Shown here piece by piece: positions 53,182 to 62,403 of a DNA stretch of 64,000 bases; position 1 is the stretch's first letter; each line of letters starts with the position of its first letter. The DNA is taken from positions 1,848,001-1,912,000 of the forward strand of contig OU461276.1 in the NCBI GenBank assembly GCA_911810475.1, given 5' to 3'. A program made the translations under genes and the position numbers. Under the pieces are notes generated by a model, which saw only the letters and a program-made list of their open reading frames with translations, was not told the origin of the DNA and searched no databases. The stretch comes from Candidatus Celerinatantimonas neptuna. Its GTDB lineage: Bacteria > Pseudomonadota > Gammaproteobacteria > Enterobacterales > Celerinatantimonadaceae.

Positions 53182-53907
53182 CTATTTAATCGATTGTGCT
53201 CTGAGTTTTTGAGCACAATCACTGATCATCATATCGACACCCCATTGTTCATGTTGGCTGATCTGCGCAGGATCATTTGGGGTGTAGGTGTAAAGCTCGT
53301 ATCCTGCATCTTTTATTGCATGTGCCATTTCTTTATTCAGATAGAGATAGTTACAGTGAACACTGAATGCATCAAATTCATTCAGTTGTTGTTGCCAGTT
53401 TTCGGGAATTTTATTCCACAGATGGCCTAACCGAATTTGTGGGAGACGGATTCGACAGTCAAGCAGAGCCTGATGAGTGAAGCTGGAAATAATGATTCGC
53501 TCCAGTGGAAACTGACACGCATCGATTTGCGTTGCAACTTTTTCAACGAGTAGAGCTGTATCATCCAGAGGATAGAGCTTGAGTTCCAGATTGAGTGATA
53601 AATTACAACTCTGGCATTCTGATAAAAGTTGTTTAAGGCTAGGTATTTTTTCGTCTGTAAATTTGGTATTAAACCAACGGCCAAAGTCCAATTGCTGAAG
53701 TTCATTCCAGGTCAGGTTCCTGACATTGGCTAAACCATTGCTACAACGGGCCACTGATTCATCATGAATGATGACCGGATAGTGATCACGACTGAGTTGT
53801 ACATCCATTTCTATCCAGTTTATTCCGTTTTCAGCGGCCATTCTCACGCCGGACAATGTGTTCTCCGGAGCAAGGCTGGCAAGCCCCCGGTGCCCTGCAT
53901 ATTTCAT
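53182..53907 (-). CDS. ugpQ: Glycerophosphodiester phosphodiesterase
   Basis: A 241-residue cytoplasmic GDPD-family enzyme that splits glycerophosphodiesters into glycerol-3-phosphate and the alcohol. Catalytic motifs GHRG (HR pair), PENTL, WIEMDVQLSRDHYPVIIHDE (acid ligands and second histidine) and LNLELK are all intact. Length matches UgpQ. ATG 53907 is preferred, since GGAG lies five bases ahead; ATG codons at 53910 and 53928 are worse placed. It is divergent from ugpB and shares the Pho-box region. Confidence 0.88.
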   Translation of the reverse strand: MKYAGHRGLASLAPENTLSGVRMAAENGINWIEMDVQLSRDHYPVIIHDESVARCSNGLANVRNLTWNELQQLDFGRWFNTKFTDEKIPSLKQLLSECQSCNLSLNLELKLYPLDDTALLVEKVATQIDACQFPLERIIISSFTHQALLDCRIRLPQIRLGHLWNKIPENWQQQLNEFDAFSVHCNYLYLNKEMAHAIKDAGYELYTYTPNDPAQISQHEQWGVDMMISDCAQKLRAQSIK

Positions 53908-53997
53908 CATATCTCCAAATATAAGCATGGCTTAAATAACCATTTAGTGTAGCAGTAAAATGTGACAATTTGTTGATATCTCAAGATATTATGCTTA

Positions 53998-54037
53998 ATG
54001 TCACATCATTGTCATTTTTTTATCACGTTAGTGTCAA
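53998..54037 (+). promoter_or_regulatory. Tandem Pho box of ugpBAEC
   Basis: Four half-sites at an exact 11-base period: ATGTCAC (53998), TTGTCAT (54009), TTATCAC (54020), GTGTCAA (54031). The consensus is CTGTCAT. This is the layout of two overlapping PhoB boxes and predicts induction by phosphate starvation. The site ends 88 bases before the ugpB start. A further half-site on the opposite strand (TTGTCACA, about 53961-53968) could serve ugpQ. Confidence 0.8.
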
Positions 54038-54125
54038 ATTATTCATTTAGCGTGGTGCCAGTTCTAATCAACTCATTTTGACCGCCCGATTTTGCGACGG
54101 TGACCAATTCTGGAGAGCATTGTTT

Positions 54126-55430
54126 ATGAAACTGACCAAGTGGACCTTATGTGGTATGGCTGCGCTCTTAGCGGTGCAGGCACAAGCTGCAACTGAAATT
54201 CAGTGGTGGCATGCCATGGGAGGAAGTCTGGGCAAAAAAGTAGATGAGATTGCGGCAAATTTTAATGCCAGTCAAAATAAGTACATCATCAAGCCAGTCT
54301 ATAAAGGTAATTATTCAGATACAATGACCAGTGCGATCGCGGCATTCCGGGCACATAAACAACCTGCAATTGTTCAGGTTTATGAAGTCGGTACGGCAAC
54401 GATGATGGCAGCGAAACAGGCGATTTATCCTGTTTACCAGTTGATGAAAAATACCCATGAACCTTTTAATCCCAATGCTTATTTATCATCGGTAACTGGT
54501 TATTATACAGACAGCCAGAACCATATGTTGTCCATGCCGTTTAACAGCTCGACGCCGGTACTATTTTATAACAAGGCTCTTTTTAAAAAAGCTGGTATTG
54601 CCCATCCACCAACAACATGGGAACAGATGCCTAAAGTGGCGGCGAAACTTCGTGAAGTCGGTGTGAAATGTGGTTTTACGACTGGATGGCAGTCATGGGT
54701 TCAGTTAGAAAATTTTGCAGCTCGCCATAATTTACCTTTTGCCAGTGAAGATGATGGTTTTGCCGGAACTAATGTCAAATTACTGTTTAATAAAGCGCCG
54801 TTTGTAAAACATATTTCAGCTTTGGCTAAGTGGACTAAAAACGGAACTTTCACATATGGTGGCCGTCGTTCTGATTCAGCCCAGCTGTTCTATAGCGGTC
54901 AGTGTGCCATGTACACCGGATCCTCAGCAAGTTATGCCGGCGTGCGTGATAATATTAAAGGTGGACAGTTTGGTGTAGCACCGCTTCCATATTGGAAATC
55001 AATCATTAAAAAACCACAAAATACCATTATTGGTGGTGCATCACTTTGGGTCTTACGCGGTAAATCTAAAGCAACTTATCGTGGCGTTGCGGCATTCTTC
55101 CATTATTTATCCAGTGCTAAAGTTCAGGCTGACTGGCATCAGTTCACCGGATATTTGCCGATTACCAAAGCGGCTTATCGTCTGACTAAAGAACAAGGAT
55201 TCTACAAACGTAATCCAGGAACAGATGTGGCTGTCAAGCAGATGATGTCTGTCACTCCAACTGTTAATTCAAAAGGGCTGCGTTTGGGTAACTTCCCGCA
55301 GATCCGCGATATTATCAATGAAGAGTTAGAGAATGTCTGGTCAGGTAAAAAGTCAGCTAAACAGGCGTTAGATAGTGCTGTTGCCCGCGGCGACAAACTT
55401 CTGGCTCAGTTCCATCATATGCATGGTTAA
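54126..55430 (+). CDS. ugpB: sn-Glycerol-3-phosphate ABC transporter, substrate-binding protein
   Basis: A 434-residue periplasmic binding protein with a cleavable signal peptide (MKLTKWTLCGMAALLAVQAQA). The mature start TEIQWWHAMGGSLGKKVDEIAANFNAS is the UgpB signature. It binds glycerol-3-phosphate and glycerophosphodiesters and delivers them to UgpAE. The ATG at 54126 follows TGGAGAGC; the open frame extends upstream to 54078 but that part is not a signal peptide. First gene of the ugpBAEC operon. Confidence 0.95.
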   Translation: MKLTKWTLCGMAALLAVQAQAATEIQWWHAMGGSLGKKVDEIAANFNASQNKYIIKPVYKGNYSDTMTSAIAAFRAHKQPAIVQVYEVGTATMMAAKQAIYPVYQLMKNTHEPFNPNAYLSSVTGYYTDSQNHMLSMPFNSSTPVLFYNKALFKKAGIAHPPTTWEQMPKVAAKLREVGVKCGFTTGWQSWVQLENFAARHNLPFASEDDGFAGTNVKLLFNKAPFVKHISALAKWTKNGTFTYGGRRSDSAQLFYSGQCAMYTGSSASYAGVRDNIKGGQFGVAPLPYWKSIIKKPQNTIIGGASLWVLRGKSKATYRGVAAFFHYLSSAKVQADWHQFTGYLPITKAAYRLTKEQGFYKRNPGTDVAVKQMMSVTPTVNSKGLRLGNFPQIRDIINEELENVWSGKKSAKQALDSAVARGDKLLAQFHHMHG

Positions 55431-55438
55431 TTCCCAAT

Positions 55439-55456
55439 GGCCCGGCTTGCCGGGCC
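55439..55456 (+). terminator. GC-rich hairpin between ugpB and ugpA
   Basis: GGCCCGGC-TT-GCCGGGCC is a perfect 8-bp GC stem, nine bases after the ugpB stop, with TTTC and a later T6 run (55465-55470) just before the ugpA start. It probably reduces read-through or protects the ugpB message, so that the binding protein exceeds the membrane parts, as in other ABC importer operons. The ribosome site of ugpA is weak. Confidence 0.65.
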
Positions 55457-55471
55457 TTTCAGGCTTTTTTC

Positions 55472-56356
55472 ATGACAAATAATAAGGTTTACTTTCGTGG
55501 CTGGCGATTACCTTTTTTGCTGTTGGCGCCTCAGCTACTGATTACATTTATTTTCTTTCTCTGGCCCGCTGCCCAGGCGATGTTGCAGTCGACTCAGATG
55601 CAAGATGCCTTTGGTATTTCGACTATTTTCGTTGGCTGGAAAAACTTCACTGCATTATTTACTGACCCTTTGTATTACCAGTCTATTCTTACGACTTTGG
55701 AGTTTAGCTTTGCTGTCGCCTTTGTTGCCATTGTTTGCGCTTTGTATCTGGCATGTCAGGCTGAGCGCATTATCCGGGGTAAGTATTGGTATCAGACATT
55801 ATTGATCTGGCCTTATGCCATTGCGCCGGTTGTATCGGGTGTGATGTGGTTGTTTTTATTGAAACCTCATGTTGGGGTACTCGGTCATTTATTAAATAGT
55901 ATCGGGATCGACTGGGACCCTCATACACATGGCGATGATGCGATGTGGATGGTTGTGATTGCAGCAGCCTGGAAAATGGTCAGTTATAATTTTCTGTTTT
56001 TTCTTGCCGGGATGCAGGCTATTCCACGTTCCCTTATTGAAGCGGCTGCAATTGATGGGGCCGGACCGACTAAGCGCTTCTGGAATATTGTGTTTCCTCT
56101 GTTATCGCCAACCAGCTTTTTCTTGTTAGTGATGAATTTAGTGTATGCCTTTTTTGATACGTTCGGGATCATTGATGCGATGACGCAAGGCGGCCCTGGG
56201 AACTCAACGGAAATTTTAGTTTATAAAGTGTTTTCAGATGGTTACGTTGGTTTAAATTTAGGATCATCTGCAGCTCAGTCGGTTGTTTTGATGATTCTCG
56301 TTGCCGGATTGACCGTGCTGCAATTTAAATATATTGAGAAAAAGGTGGCCTATTGA
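55472..56356 (+). CDS. ugpA: sn-Glycerol-3-phosphate ABC transporter permease UgpA
   Basis: A 294-residue inner-membrane permease with six helices. The EAA loop, which contacts the ATPase, reads EAAAIDGAGPTKRFWNIVFPLLSP. The N-terminus (LLLAPQLLITFIFFLWPAAQAMLQST) and DAMTQGGPGNSTEILVYK are typical of UgpA. It pairs with UgpE. The stop codon overlaps the ugpE start (TGATG). Confidence 0.95.
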   Translation: MTNNKVYFRGWRLPFLLLAPQLLITFIFFLWPAAQAMLQSTQMQDAFGISTIFVGWKNFTALFTDPLYYQSILTTLEFSFAVAFVAIVCALYLACQAERIIRGKYWYQTLLIWPYAIAPVVSGVMWLFLLKPHVGVLGHLLNSIGIDWDPHTHGDDAMWMVVIAAAWKMVSYNFLFFLAGMQAIPRSLIEAAAIDGAGPTKRFWNIVFPLLSPTSFFLLVMNLVYAFFDTFGIIDAMTQGGPGNSTEILVYKVFSDGYVGLNLGSSAAQSVVLMILVAGLTVLQFKYIEKKVAY

Positions 56357-57198
56357 TGGTTGAACGTAAATCTGTGTCCACGCTGATGAGTCACCTTGTA
56401 TTAATTATTGGTGTTGTGATCGTTGTTTTTCCGGTTTGGATTGCTTTTGTTGTGGCAACACATGATAACCATACCTTCCTTTCGGGTGTTACACCGTTGT
56501 GGTTCGGCCATGAAGGGTTATCCGTGTTTAAATCCCTGTTTAGTGGGACCGATAGTAGTGGTCTGAATGTTGGGCATCTATTGTTGAATTCGATGATAAT
56601 GGCATTGGGAATTACCTTCGGCAAAATCACTATTTCAATGTTATCTGCCTATGCGGTGGTTTTCTTTCGTTTCCCCGGACGCATGATCGCATTTTGGGTT
56701 ATTTTTATGACGCTGATGTTGCCTGTTGAAGTACGGATTATGCCTACGTTTCAGGTGATTGCTAATTTGCACATGCTCAATTCGTACGGTGGATTGATTG
56801 TGCCATTGATCGCCAGTGCTACGGCTACTTTTTTGTTTCGGCAATTCTTTTTAACGGTTCCCGGGGAGTTAATTGAGGCGGCCCGTATTGACGGAGCTGG
56901 ACCAATGAAGTTTTTCTGGGACATTTTATTGCCGCTGTCCCGGACCAATATTGCGGCATTATTTGTGATTACGTTTATCTATGGCTGGAACCAATATCTG
57001 TGGCCATTAATGATTACAACCGACAGTCACTACATGACGATCGTCGTTGCGATAAAACATTTATTAGCTGTTCCTGAGGGGGAAGTGATGTGGAATCAGG
57101 TTATGGCGACAACGATTCTGGCGATGTTCCCCCCTGTCATTGTTGTGATTGCGATGCAGCGATTTTTTGTAAAAGGCCTGGTGGAATCGGAGAAATAA
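56356..57198 (+). CDS. ugpE: sn-Glycerol-3-phosphate ABC transporter permease UgpE
   Basis: A 280-residue permease with six helices and the EAA loop [36 protein letters not shown] and the C-terminus [13 protein letters not shown] identify UgpE. The ATG at 56356 shares one base with the ugpA stop; a TTG one codon earlier is in frame but less likely. Translation is probably coupled to ugpA. Confidence 0.94.
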   Translation: MVERKSVSTLMSHLVLIIGVVIVVFPVWIAFVVATHDNHTFLSGVTPLWFGHEGLSVFKSLFSGTDSSGLNVGHLLLNSMIMALGITFGKITISMLSAYAVVFFRFPGRMIAFWVIFMTLMLPVEVRIMPTFQVIANLHMLNSYGGLIVPLIASATATFLFRQFFLTVPGELIEAARIDGAGPMKFFWDILLPLSRTNIAALFVITFIYGWNQYLWPLMITTDSHYMTIVVAIKHLLAVPEGEVMWNQVMATTILAMFPPVIVVIAMQRFFVKGLVESEK

Positions 57199-57202
57199 TA
57201 CG

Positions 57203-58309
57203 ATGGCGACACTGACATTAACCCAATTAACAAAGACGTATCCGAATGGGTATCAGGCGATTAAAGGCATTAATCTGGACATTGATGATGGCGAAATGAT
57301 TGTGCTGGTTGGCCCAAGTGGTTGTGGGAAATCAACGCTACTGCGAATGATTGCCGGGTTGGAAACAATTAGCTCTGGCGATTTGTTAATTGATACTCAA
57401 AAAGTCAATGAATTTGAGCCTGGTCAGCGTGATATTGCGATGGTATTCCAAAATTACGCCCTTTATCCACATATGACCGTCTTTAATAATATGGCTTATG
57501 GGTTGAAAAACCGGAAAGTCCCCCGGGATGAGATCCGCAAGAAGGTTGAAGAAGCAGCAAAACTATTAGAATTAGAGTATTTGCTTGAACGTACGCCAAG
57601 AGAGCTCTCCGGTGGTCAGCGCCAGCGGGTTGCGATGGGACGGGCGATTGTCCGCCAGCCGAAAGTATTTTTATTCGATGAACCACTATCGAATTTGGAT
57701 GCTAAATTGCGGGTGCATATGCGCCTTGAGATTCGTCGTTTGCAACGCCGCTTTAATACGACGTCGATTTATGTGACTCACGATCAGGTTGAGGCCATGA
57801 CACTGGCAGACAGGCTGGTTGTTCTAAATGGAGGCCATGTGGAACAGGTGGGGACCCCCATTGAAGTTTATGAGCGACCGGCAAGTGTTTTTGTAGCGAC
57901 ATTTATTGGATCACCCGCTATGAATATTATTCCGGTAAATATTGCTCAAGGGGTGATGGCGCTTCCTGGTGGACAGTCGATTCGTTTAGAGGAGCCTTAC
58001 TGGCAGTTATATGGGGAAGCTCAACTGGGGATTCGTCCGGAGAATCTGGTGATTAACCAAGAATCTGAAGGCTATGAACTTATTGTGAATTTGATTGAAC
58101 CGCTGGGGGCCGATAGTTTGATTTATACGATATTGGCCGATAGTTCACAGCAGGTGGTTGTACGTCAGTCAGGCCATGCTCAATATGCTGAGGGAGATTC
58201 AATTTTTGTTTCTATTTCACCGAAGCTCATGCATCTGTTTGATAGTGAAGGGAAAAGAGTTAATCCTGTTCCTTTGGTGCAGAAGAGTAGTACATTATGT
58301 GCTAAATAG
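57203..58309 (+). CDS. ugpC: sn-Glycerol-3-phosphate ABC transporter ATPase UgpC
   Basis: A 368-residue ABC ATPase of the MalK/UgpC type. Walker [10 protein letters not shown] (37-45), signature LSGGQ (135-139), Walker B FLFDE (around 157-160) and the H-loop THDQ are intact. A C-terminal TOBE regulatory domain follows ([18 protein letters not shown]). It powers the UgpAE channel. It starts four bases after ugpE; the operon ends in a strong hairpin. Confidence 0.95.
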   Translation: MATLTLTQLTKTYPNGYQAIKGINLDIDDGEMIVLVGPSGCGKSTLLRMIAGLETISSGDLLIDTQKVNEFEPGQRDIAMVFQNYALYPHMTVFNNMAYGLKNRKVPRDEIRKKVEEAAKLLELEYLLERTPRELSGGQRQRVAMGRAIVRQPKVFLFDEPLSNLDAKLRVHMRLEIRRLQRRFNTTSIYVTHDQVEAMTLADRLVVLNGGHVEQVGTPIEVYERPASVFVATFIGSPAMNIIPVNIAQGVMALPGGQSIRLEEPYWQLYGEAQLGIRPENLVINQESEGYELIVNLIEPLGADSLIYTILADSSQQVVVRQSGHAQYAEGDSIFVSISPKLMHLFDSEGKRVNPVPLVQKSSTLCAK

Positions 58310-58320
58310 TCATTAGACTA

Positions 58321-58352
58321 AAACCTCAGCTTTCATCACAAAGCTGAGGTTT
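58321..58352. terminator. Bidirectional terminator between ugpC and a convergent gene
   Basis: AAACCTCAGCTTT (58321-58333) and AAAGCTGAGGTTT (58340-58352) form a perfect 13-bp stem around CATCAC. It lies between the stops of ugpC and the convergent small gene, and its A/T-rich base serves both strands. Confidence 0.85.
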
Positions 58353-58357
58353 GCAAA

Positions 58358-58714
58358 TTAGCTGCGTTTATCTAACGCCTGGTATCCCACCATGATGTCG
58401 CGGATTTCGCTTCCGATTACGCATGCTCTGGCCTGATTTTGTTGGCAATAGCCATTGAAAGCCGGTAGTAATGTACTGAATGCTTCCCGGCGTAATTTAC
58501 AACTCGGCCCATTGTGTTGGCAATGTTGCCGGTAATGGTCGATAAGTTGTTGAGCCTGATTTGCCATTTGATCAGACCATAATGCCTGGGTTTGTGTTTG
58601 GGCGACCTGTTCAGCCGAAGCATTTGCAGCTGGTGTGCCAGCCCAATAACCAGCACTTAGACTAATCAAGGCGGTTATGATCAATACAGCCCATTGGGAT
58701 CGTGTATTCGGCAT
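58358..58714 (-). CDS. Small exported or anchored protein of unknown function
   Basis: A 118-residue protein with an N-terminal hydrophobic helix (WAVLIITALISLSAGYWAG), either an uncleaved anchor or a signal peptide. The rest is polar and helical with four cysteines (HCQHNGPSCKLRR, GYCQQNQARACVIGSE) that could form two disulfides in the periplasm. No family is recognised. Its promoter lies toward the Cof-phosphatase gene. The regular cysteine spacing and the terminator at its end support a real gene. Confidence 0.6.
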   Translation of the reverse strand: MPNTRSQWAVLIITALISLSAGYWAGTPAANASAEQVAQTQTQALWSDQMANQAQQLIDHYRQHCQHNGPSCKLRREAFSTLLPAFNGYCQQNQARACVIGSEIRDIMVGYQALDKRS

Positions 58715-58852
58715 GGCCTTTCTCCTCTAAATCAAGGTTATCACCAAATTATGACATATTCTGTCATTGCAAATGCGTATACCCCATACCAAGTATAGCT
58801 ATTTATTCAGCTCTTCAAAGGGTGTTTATCTTTGGTGATGTTTCTGAAGTCG

Positions 58853-59650
58853 TTAGTTTGTTGACATGACTTTTTTCAAATATTCGGCAACGCCATCATG
58901 ATCGTGGTCGAGCGTAATCGGGTTGCCGGGCAGGAGTCGTTTTAACCGTCGATCGGCATTTTCCATCAGAACCCCTTCGCCAGCGAGTTCGAGCATTTCT
59001 TTATCATTTAGGCCATCACCAAATGCGATGACTTCGTCACGGGAAATGTTGAGTTTATCCATAATCGATTGGAGTGCACTGCCTTTATGGGTATTCTCCG
59101 CCATAATTTCAAGACAGGTGGGAAGAGAAAATGTGATATTGAGTAATTCGCCATATCGCTCTAATAAAACTCGCTCCAATACATTAAGTTCATCAGGATC
59201 GCCGATAAACAACATTTTGCTGATCCCTTCCCGACTGATTTGGTTAAAATCAGTCCGGGTATAGCTAAAGCCAGATACTTTGGTATAGCTTAGCACCCGA
59301 TCATTTTCTTTTTCTACATACCAAAAATCATCGTGGTAGAGGTTTCTGTAAAACTTACAACCTTCTGTTAAGAGCAGAATATCTTCGACAGCTGCGGTAG
59401 GGACATTGGCTTGTTTTAATACGACGCCTTCACTGTTGTGAATCCTGGCACCATTTGATGTGACCAGATACATTGGAAAATCGAAGTAATTGGCGATGCG
59501 CTTAACGTCTCTGTAGTGACGTCCTGTTGCGATCAGTAATTGGATTTCTTGGTGATGTAGGGTGTTAAATAATTCGATAGTCTCTGGTGATATTTGATGG
59601 TTGCGATTTAATAAGGTTCCATCCAGGTCTGATGCAATCAGTTTGTACAT
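58853..59650 (-). CDS. Cof-type HAD phosphatase
   Basis: A 265-residue HAD superfamily IIB hydrolase. Motif I SDLDGTLLN at the start, motif II ATGRHYRD, motif III lysine in HKGSALQSIM, and motif IV FGDGLNDKEML are intact, with the C2B cap in between. Such enzymes (YbhA/SupH/YidA group) dephosphorylate sugar phosphates or pyridoxal phosphate. Substrate not told by sequence. It is a single gene with about 110 bases to the pldB stop. Confidence 0.88.
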   Translation of the reverse strand: MYKLIASDLDGTLLNRNHQISPETIELFNTLHHQEIQLLIATGRHYRDVKRIANYFDFPMYLVTSNGARIHNSEGVVLKQANVPTAAVEDILLLTEGCKFYRNLYHDDFWYVEKENDRVLSYTKVSGFSYTRTDFNQISREGISKMLFIGDPDELNVLERVLLERYGELLNITFSLPTCLEIMAENTHKGSALQSIMDKLNISRDEVIAFGDGLNDKEMLELAGEGVLMENADRRLKRLLPGNPITLDHDHDGVAEYLKKVMSTN

Positions 59651-59763
59651 CGCGCTATCTCCATATCCTCTTTTATCTAATGCTACCTGAAAAATCGTGA
59701 GGGGGCCTTATTTTTAAACAATTCCTATCAAAGTGAGTTTTTAAAAAGTGTCGAATCCGAATG

Positions 59764-60705
59764 TTATGCCATGGAACATGCATGTTTAAGGTACGTCTGC
59801 ATAGTTTGAAGTGTCGGAGTACGATAGATGTCTTCTTCTATGAGTAATTCATGAAATGCGCCAGGTATATTCTGGAATGTAATCGTGCTGCCCAGCTGCT
59901 GTTGTCGATTAAAAAATTGTCGTTGGGCATGAACATCGACAATTGTGTCGGCTCCGGCACTTATAATATGTAATGGTGTGTTTAACCTGGGTAACCTTGC
60001 AATCTGTTTCATGGCTTTAAAGCTCTGAGATAGCCATTGAAAACTCGGGCCCGCAAGTTGCAGTTGTGGGTATTTTTGATAAAGCTCCCAGAGTGTCTGG
60101 TAATTTTCCTGACTATGTGTGAGTCGGTTTTTCTCGAAGGGCGGCCAGTTAAATGTTCCCTGACCTGCAGCAAAATGAGCTTTGCGTATCAATTGATCCC
60201 GCCAGTTGAATATGCTGGTAAGAAATTTAGCCCGCCATTGGGATATATGTTCAAGAGCGATTCCATACATAGGCGCGGTGACAATAGCGGCGCTAAAATC
60301 ATCGGGATACTGATTCAGATAGAGGGTTGCGATGGCTCCGCCCATTGAATGTCCCAGTAAATAGCGCTTTGAATAGTGAGGGGCATTAAACTTTTCAAAG
60401 AGGCATTTAAGGTCTGAAATGTAATAGTCAAAGCGTTCGATGTGGCCTAAGAGTGGGTTTTTATCCAGTCGTTGCGAAAAGCCTTGTCCTCGGTGGTCAC
60501 AGGCAATTACTGTGAATCCATTTTTCACCCAGTGATTGGCCAATGCTGTGTATTTGATAGCACTTTCTGCACGACCAATCGATAGGACGATGAGCGAGGT
60601 TGAAGATGCATTCGGTGTTGAATGGCAATAAAAGACTTTGTGCCCCTGTTGGCCATCAAACCAGCTGTAATGGGTAAATGGTTCAGGGAGTGTTAGTTGG
60701 TCCAT
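59764..60705 (-). CDS. pldB: Lysophospholipase-like alpha/beta hydrolase
   Basis: A 313-residue alpha/beta hydrolase of the PldB/monoacylglycerol lipase type. CDHRGQGFSQR, GHSMGGAIATLYL (nucleophile serine), the aspartate in SAGADTIVD and the histidine in GAFHELLIEE make up the active site. It would remove the acyl chain from lysophospholipids at the inner membrane. It overlaps the DUF2214-like gene by 13 bases, so the two are co-transcribed. Release of glycerophosphodiesters would feed the Ugp system nearby (inference). Confidence 0.82.
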   Translation of the reverse strand: MDQLTLPEPFTHYSWFDGQQGHKVFYCHSTPNASSTSLIVLSIGRAESAIKYTALANHWVKNGFTVIACDHRGQGFSQRLDKNPLLGHIERFDYYISDLKCLFEKFNAPHYSKRYLLGHSMGGAIATLYLNQYPDDFSAAIVTAPMYGIALEHISQWRAKFLTSIFNWRDQLIRKAHFAAGQGTFNWPPFEKNRLTHSQENYQTLWELYQKYPQLQLAGPSFQWLSQSFKAMKQIARLPRLNTPLHIISAGADTIVDVHAQRQFFNRQQQLGSTITFQNIPGAFHELLIEEDIYRTPTLQTMQTYLKHACSMA

Positions 60706-61160
60706 TGACCATATCCTGCACGGGCAAGTTCGACTAAAACAGGGATAATGAGCAAAGCATATAATTCTAACCGGATAAAACGGCTGACCATTCGCTGTTG
60801 ATGGTAACTGATGAGTGATGGTCGTTGTAAGCGTACTGCTTTACGCCATCGTTGAAATGTATAAGAAGGGTACAAGGAACAACAAACTACGATAGCAAAC
60901 ATGACAAGTTTGGCGATAAAAAATAAATTCTGCGAGTAGTTAAATGCTGCATTGTGGTTGAAAACTAAAATATAGGACAACCCGGTGATGATAATTAATA
61001 CGAGGGCTCCGGCATGAACGGCGTCTGCTATGAGGAGTTTTTTGACATCATCTGCATTCATTCCTCTGCGAAACAGAAAGTTTTCTGAGCATAATGCGCC
61101 TGAAAGTAAAATGATGGCGATAATGTGTAGTCCGGCGTTGATTGCCCAATAAAGCTTCAT
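60693..61160 (-). CDS. DUF2214-type membrane protein
   Basis: A 155-residue inner-membrane protein with four helices. It fits the DUF2214 family (PF09980): LLIADAVHAGALVLIIITGLSYILVF, NLFFIAKLVMFAIVVCCSLYPSYTFQRWR, and FIRLELYALLIIPVLVELARAGYG. Function unknown; this type is distantly similar to cytochrome-like four-helix membrane proteins. ATG 61160 is preferred for a GGAAAAC site ahead; ATG 61181 is seven codons longer with a poor site. It shares 13 bases with pldB. Confidence 0.7.
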   Translation of the reverse strand: MKLYWAINAGLHIIAIILLSGALCSENFLFRRGMNADDVKKLLIADAVHAGALVLIIITGLSYILVFNHNAAFNYSQNLFFIAKLVMFAIVVCCSLYPSYTFQRWRKAVRLQRPSLISYHQQRMVSRFIRLELYALLIIPVLVELARAGYGQWTN

Positions 61161-61277
61161 AGATTGTTTTCCATTCAACATCTGTTTACCACATGTGATG
61201 TTTTGTTGGAGCCATTGTTATTAGGATAATAAATGTACATTTGTGGGGGCATAATGCATGACTATTGTTCTTATCCT

Positions 61278-61601
61278 CTATTGACCTGTTTTCTGATATT
61301 CACCGATTTGCGTTAATAGTTCAATATAACATTTTTCAATTTCATCAATTTGTTGATGGAAATTAGATTCATCAGCCTGAGCAAGGCTAGAGCACGCTCT
61401 ATTGAGTGGGATATAACCGATGAGGCTGGCTATACCAGAGAAAATACCGATAACCTGAAGTTTGAAAGTTCGGTCCTGACGGGCTTTTTTAAGCAATCTG
61501 AATTCATGGCTAGATTGTGATTGGATCTGATCGAGCCAAAAATTGAGTTTGTCGATGTGTCCAAATTGGAATTGGAGTTTGGGCCAATCTAAAGAATGCA
61601 T
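61278..61601 (-). CDS. Small cytoplasmic protein, possible degenerate Hpt fold
   Basis: A 107-residue helical protein. The middle (FKLQVIGIFSGIASLIGYIPLNRACSSLAQ) recalls the second helix pair of histidine phosphotransfer (Hpt) domains, but the phospho-accepting histidine is not at the expected place, so the likeness may be by chance. No membrane segment or signal. It follows the DUF1820 gene by three bases, suggesting an operon of two small genes. No firm family. Confidence 0.45.
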   Translation of the reverse strand: MHSLDWPKLQFQFGHIDKLNFWLDQIQSQSSHEFRLLKKARQDRTFKLQVIGIFSGIASLIGYIPLNRACSSLAQADESNFHQQIDEIEKCYIELLTQIGEYQKTGQ

Positions 61602-61604
61602 GTT

Positions 61605-61928
61605 TTACTCGGGCTTACGGGTGTAGATTTGGTTTGGGAATGCTCTGACGTTTTCCCCTGCATCGGTTAATTTGACGTTGCCCGGCTTGCTGACCTTGTC
61701 AATGCGAAGAACATTGTGCATTGGAATAAAAGACGATTCGACATTAGCAAATTCGGTTTTAAGTTTTTCTTCTCCAGGATCAACAACGACACTTGAATTG
61801 GTATGAAAAACGAACTCACTGATCTCGACAAATCCGAACAGACGCTCCTGGCTGATATTTTTGGCATACAATTCATACTGTTTGCCATTACTAATAAATT
61901 GAATTCGATATAAAGGTGATGTGTTCAT
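61605..61928 (-). CDS. DUF1820 family protein
   Basis: A 107-residue cytoplasmic protein of the DUF1820 family: YRIQFISNGKQYELYAKNISQERLFGFVEISEFVF, VDPGEEKLKTEF and SFIPMHNVLRIDKVSKPG are the whole conserved core. The family is widespread in gammaproteobacteria with unknown function. The residues IPMHNVLRIDKV recur in all members I know. The downstream small gene is probably in the same transcript. Confidence 0.8.
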   Translation of the reverse strand: MNTSPLYRIQFISNGKQYELYAKNISQERLFGFVEISEFVFHTNSSVVVDPGEEKLKTEFANVESSFIPMHNVLRIDKVSKPGNVKLTDAGENVRAFPNQIYTRKPE

Positions 61929-62403
61929 TTTTTTATGTACTTATTTCTACTCTGGAATCGGTTCGTATTTTATAGTGTGTTTCCGGTCTATTCAAAGAAA
62001 AGCATATGATAAAATATGCTTTTTTCTAGATTGTTTTCTATTGCCGTATATCAGATACGATTGATAATTATTTGAACTGAAATGGGTTGATAGCTGACTT
62101 CTGAGACGTTAAAAGCCTGTTCAGGCTTGGTAATCGGTATGATCGATGTTCAAAACCTTTATTTAGATTAAATGTTAATGAATGAGGTTATTTTTCAGGG
62201 CTTTTGTTTCTTTTTTCATTTAAATCACCGATCTTTCAATAAATGGTTGGAAATAACCACGTTAAATTGATGCAGATTCAATTTCTATCAAAAAGCTTCT
62301 GTTATGTTCGCCTACATCTAGGGTTAATTTTTCAATCGAATGGATTCAGCAGTATTCAAATTTTGAGTATTGATGCATTATAAGATGAATAGAGGATAGT
62401 TTT
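61929..62403. other. 475-bp intergenic region with two hairpins
   Basis: Holds the divergent promoters of DUF1820 and nsrR. Hairpin 1: AAAGCATAT-GATAAA-ATATGCTTT (61999-62022) followed by TTTC, terminator-like in both directions. Hairpin 2: AAGCCTG-TT-CAGGCTT (62113-62128). No reading frame of useful size is seen. A short non-coding RNA between them cannot be excluded. Near nsrR, GATGCATTATAAGATG (62372-62387) resembles NsrR half-sites and could give autoregulation. Confidence 0.4.
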
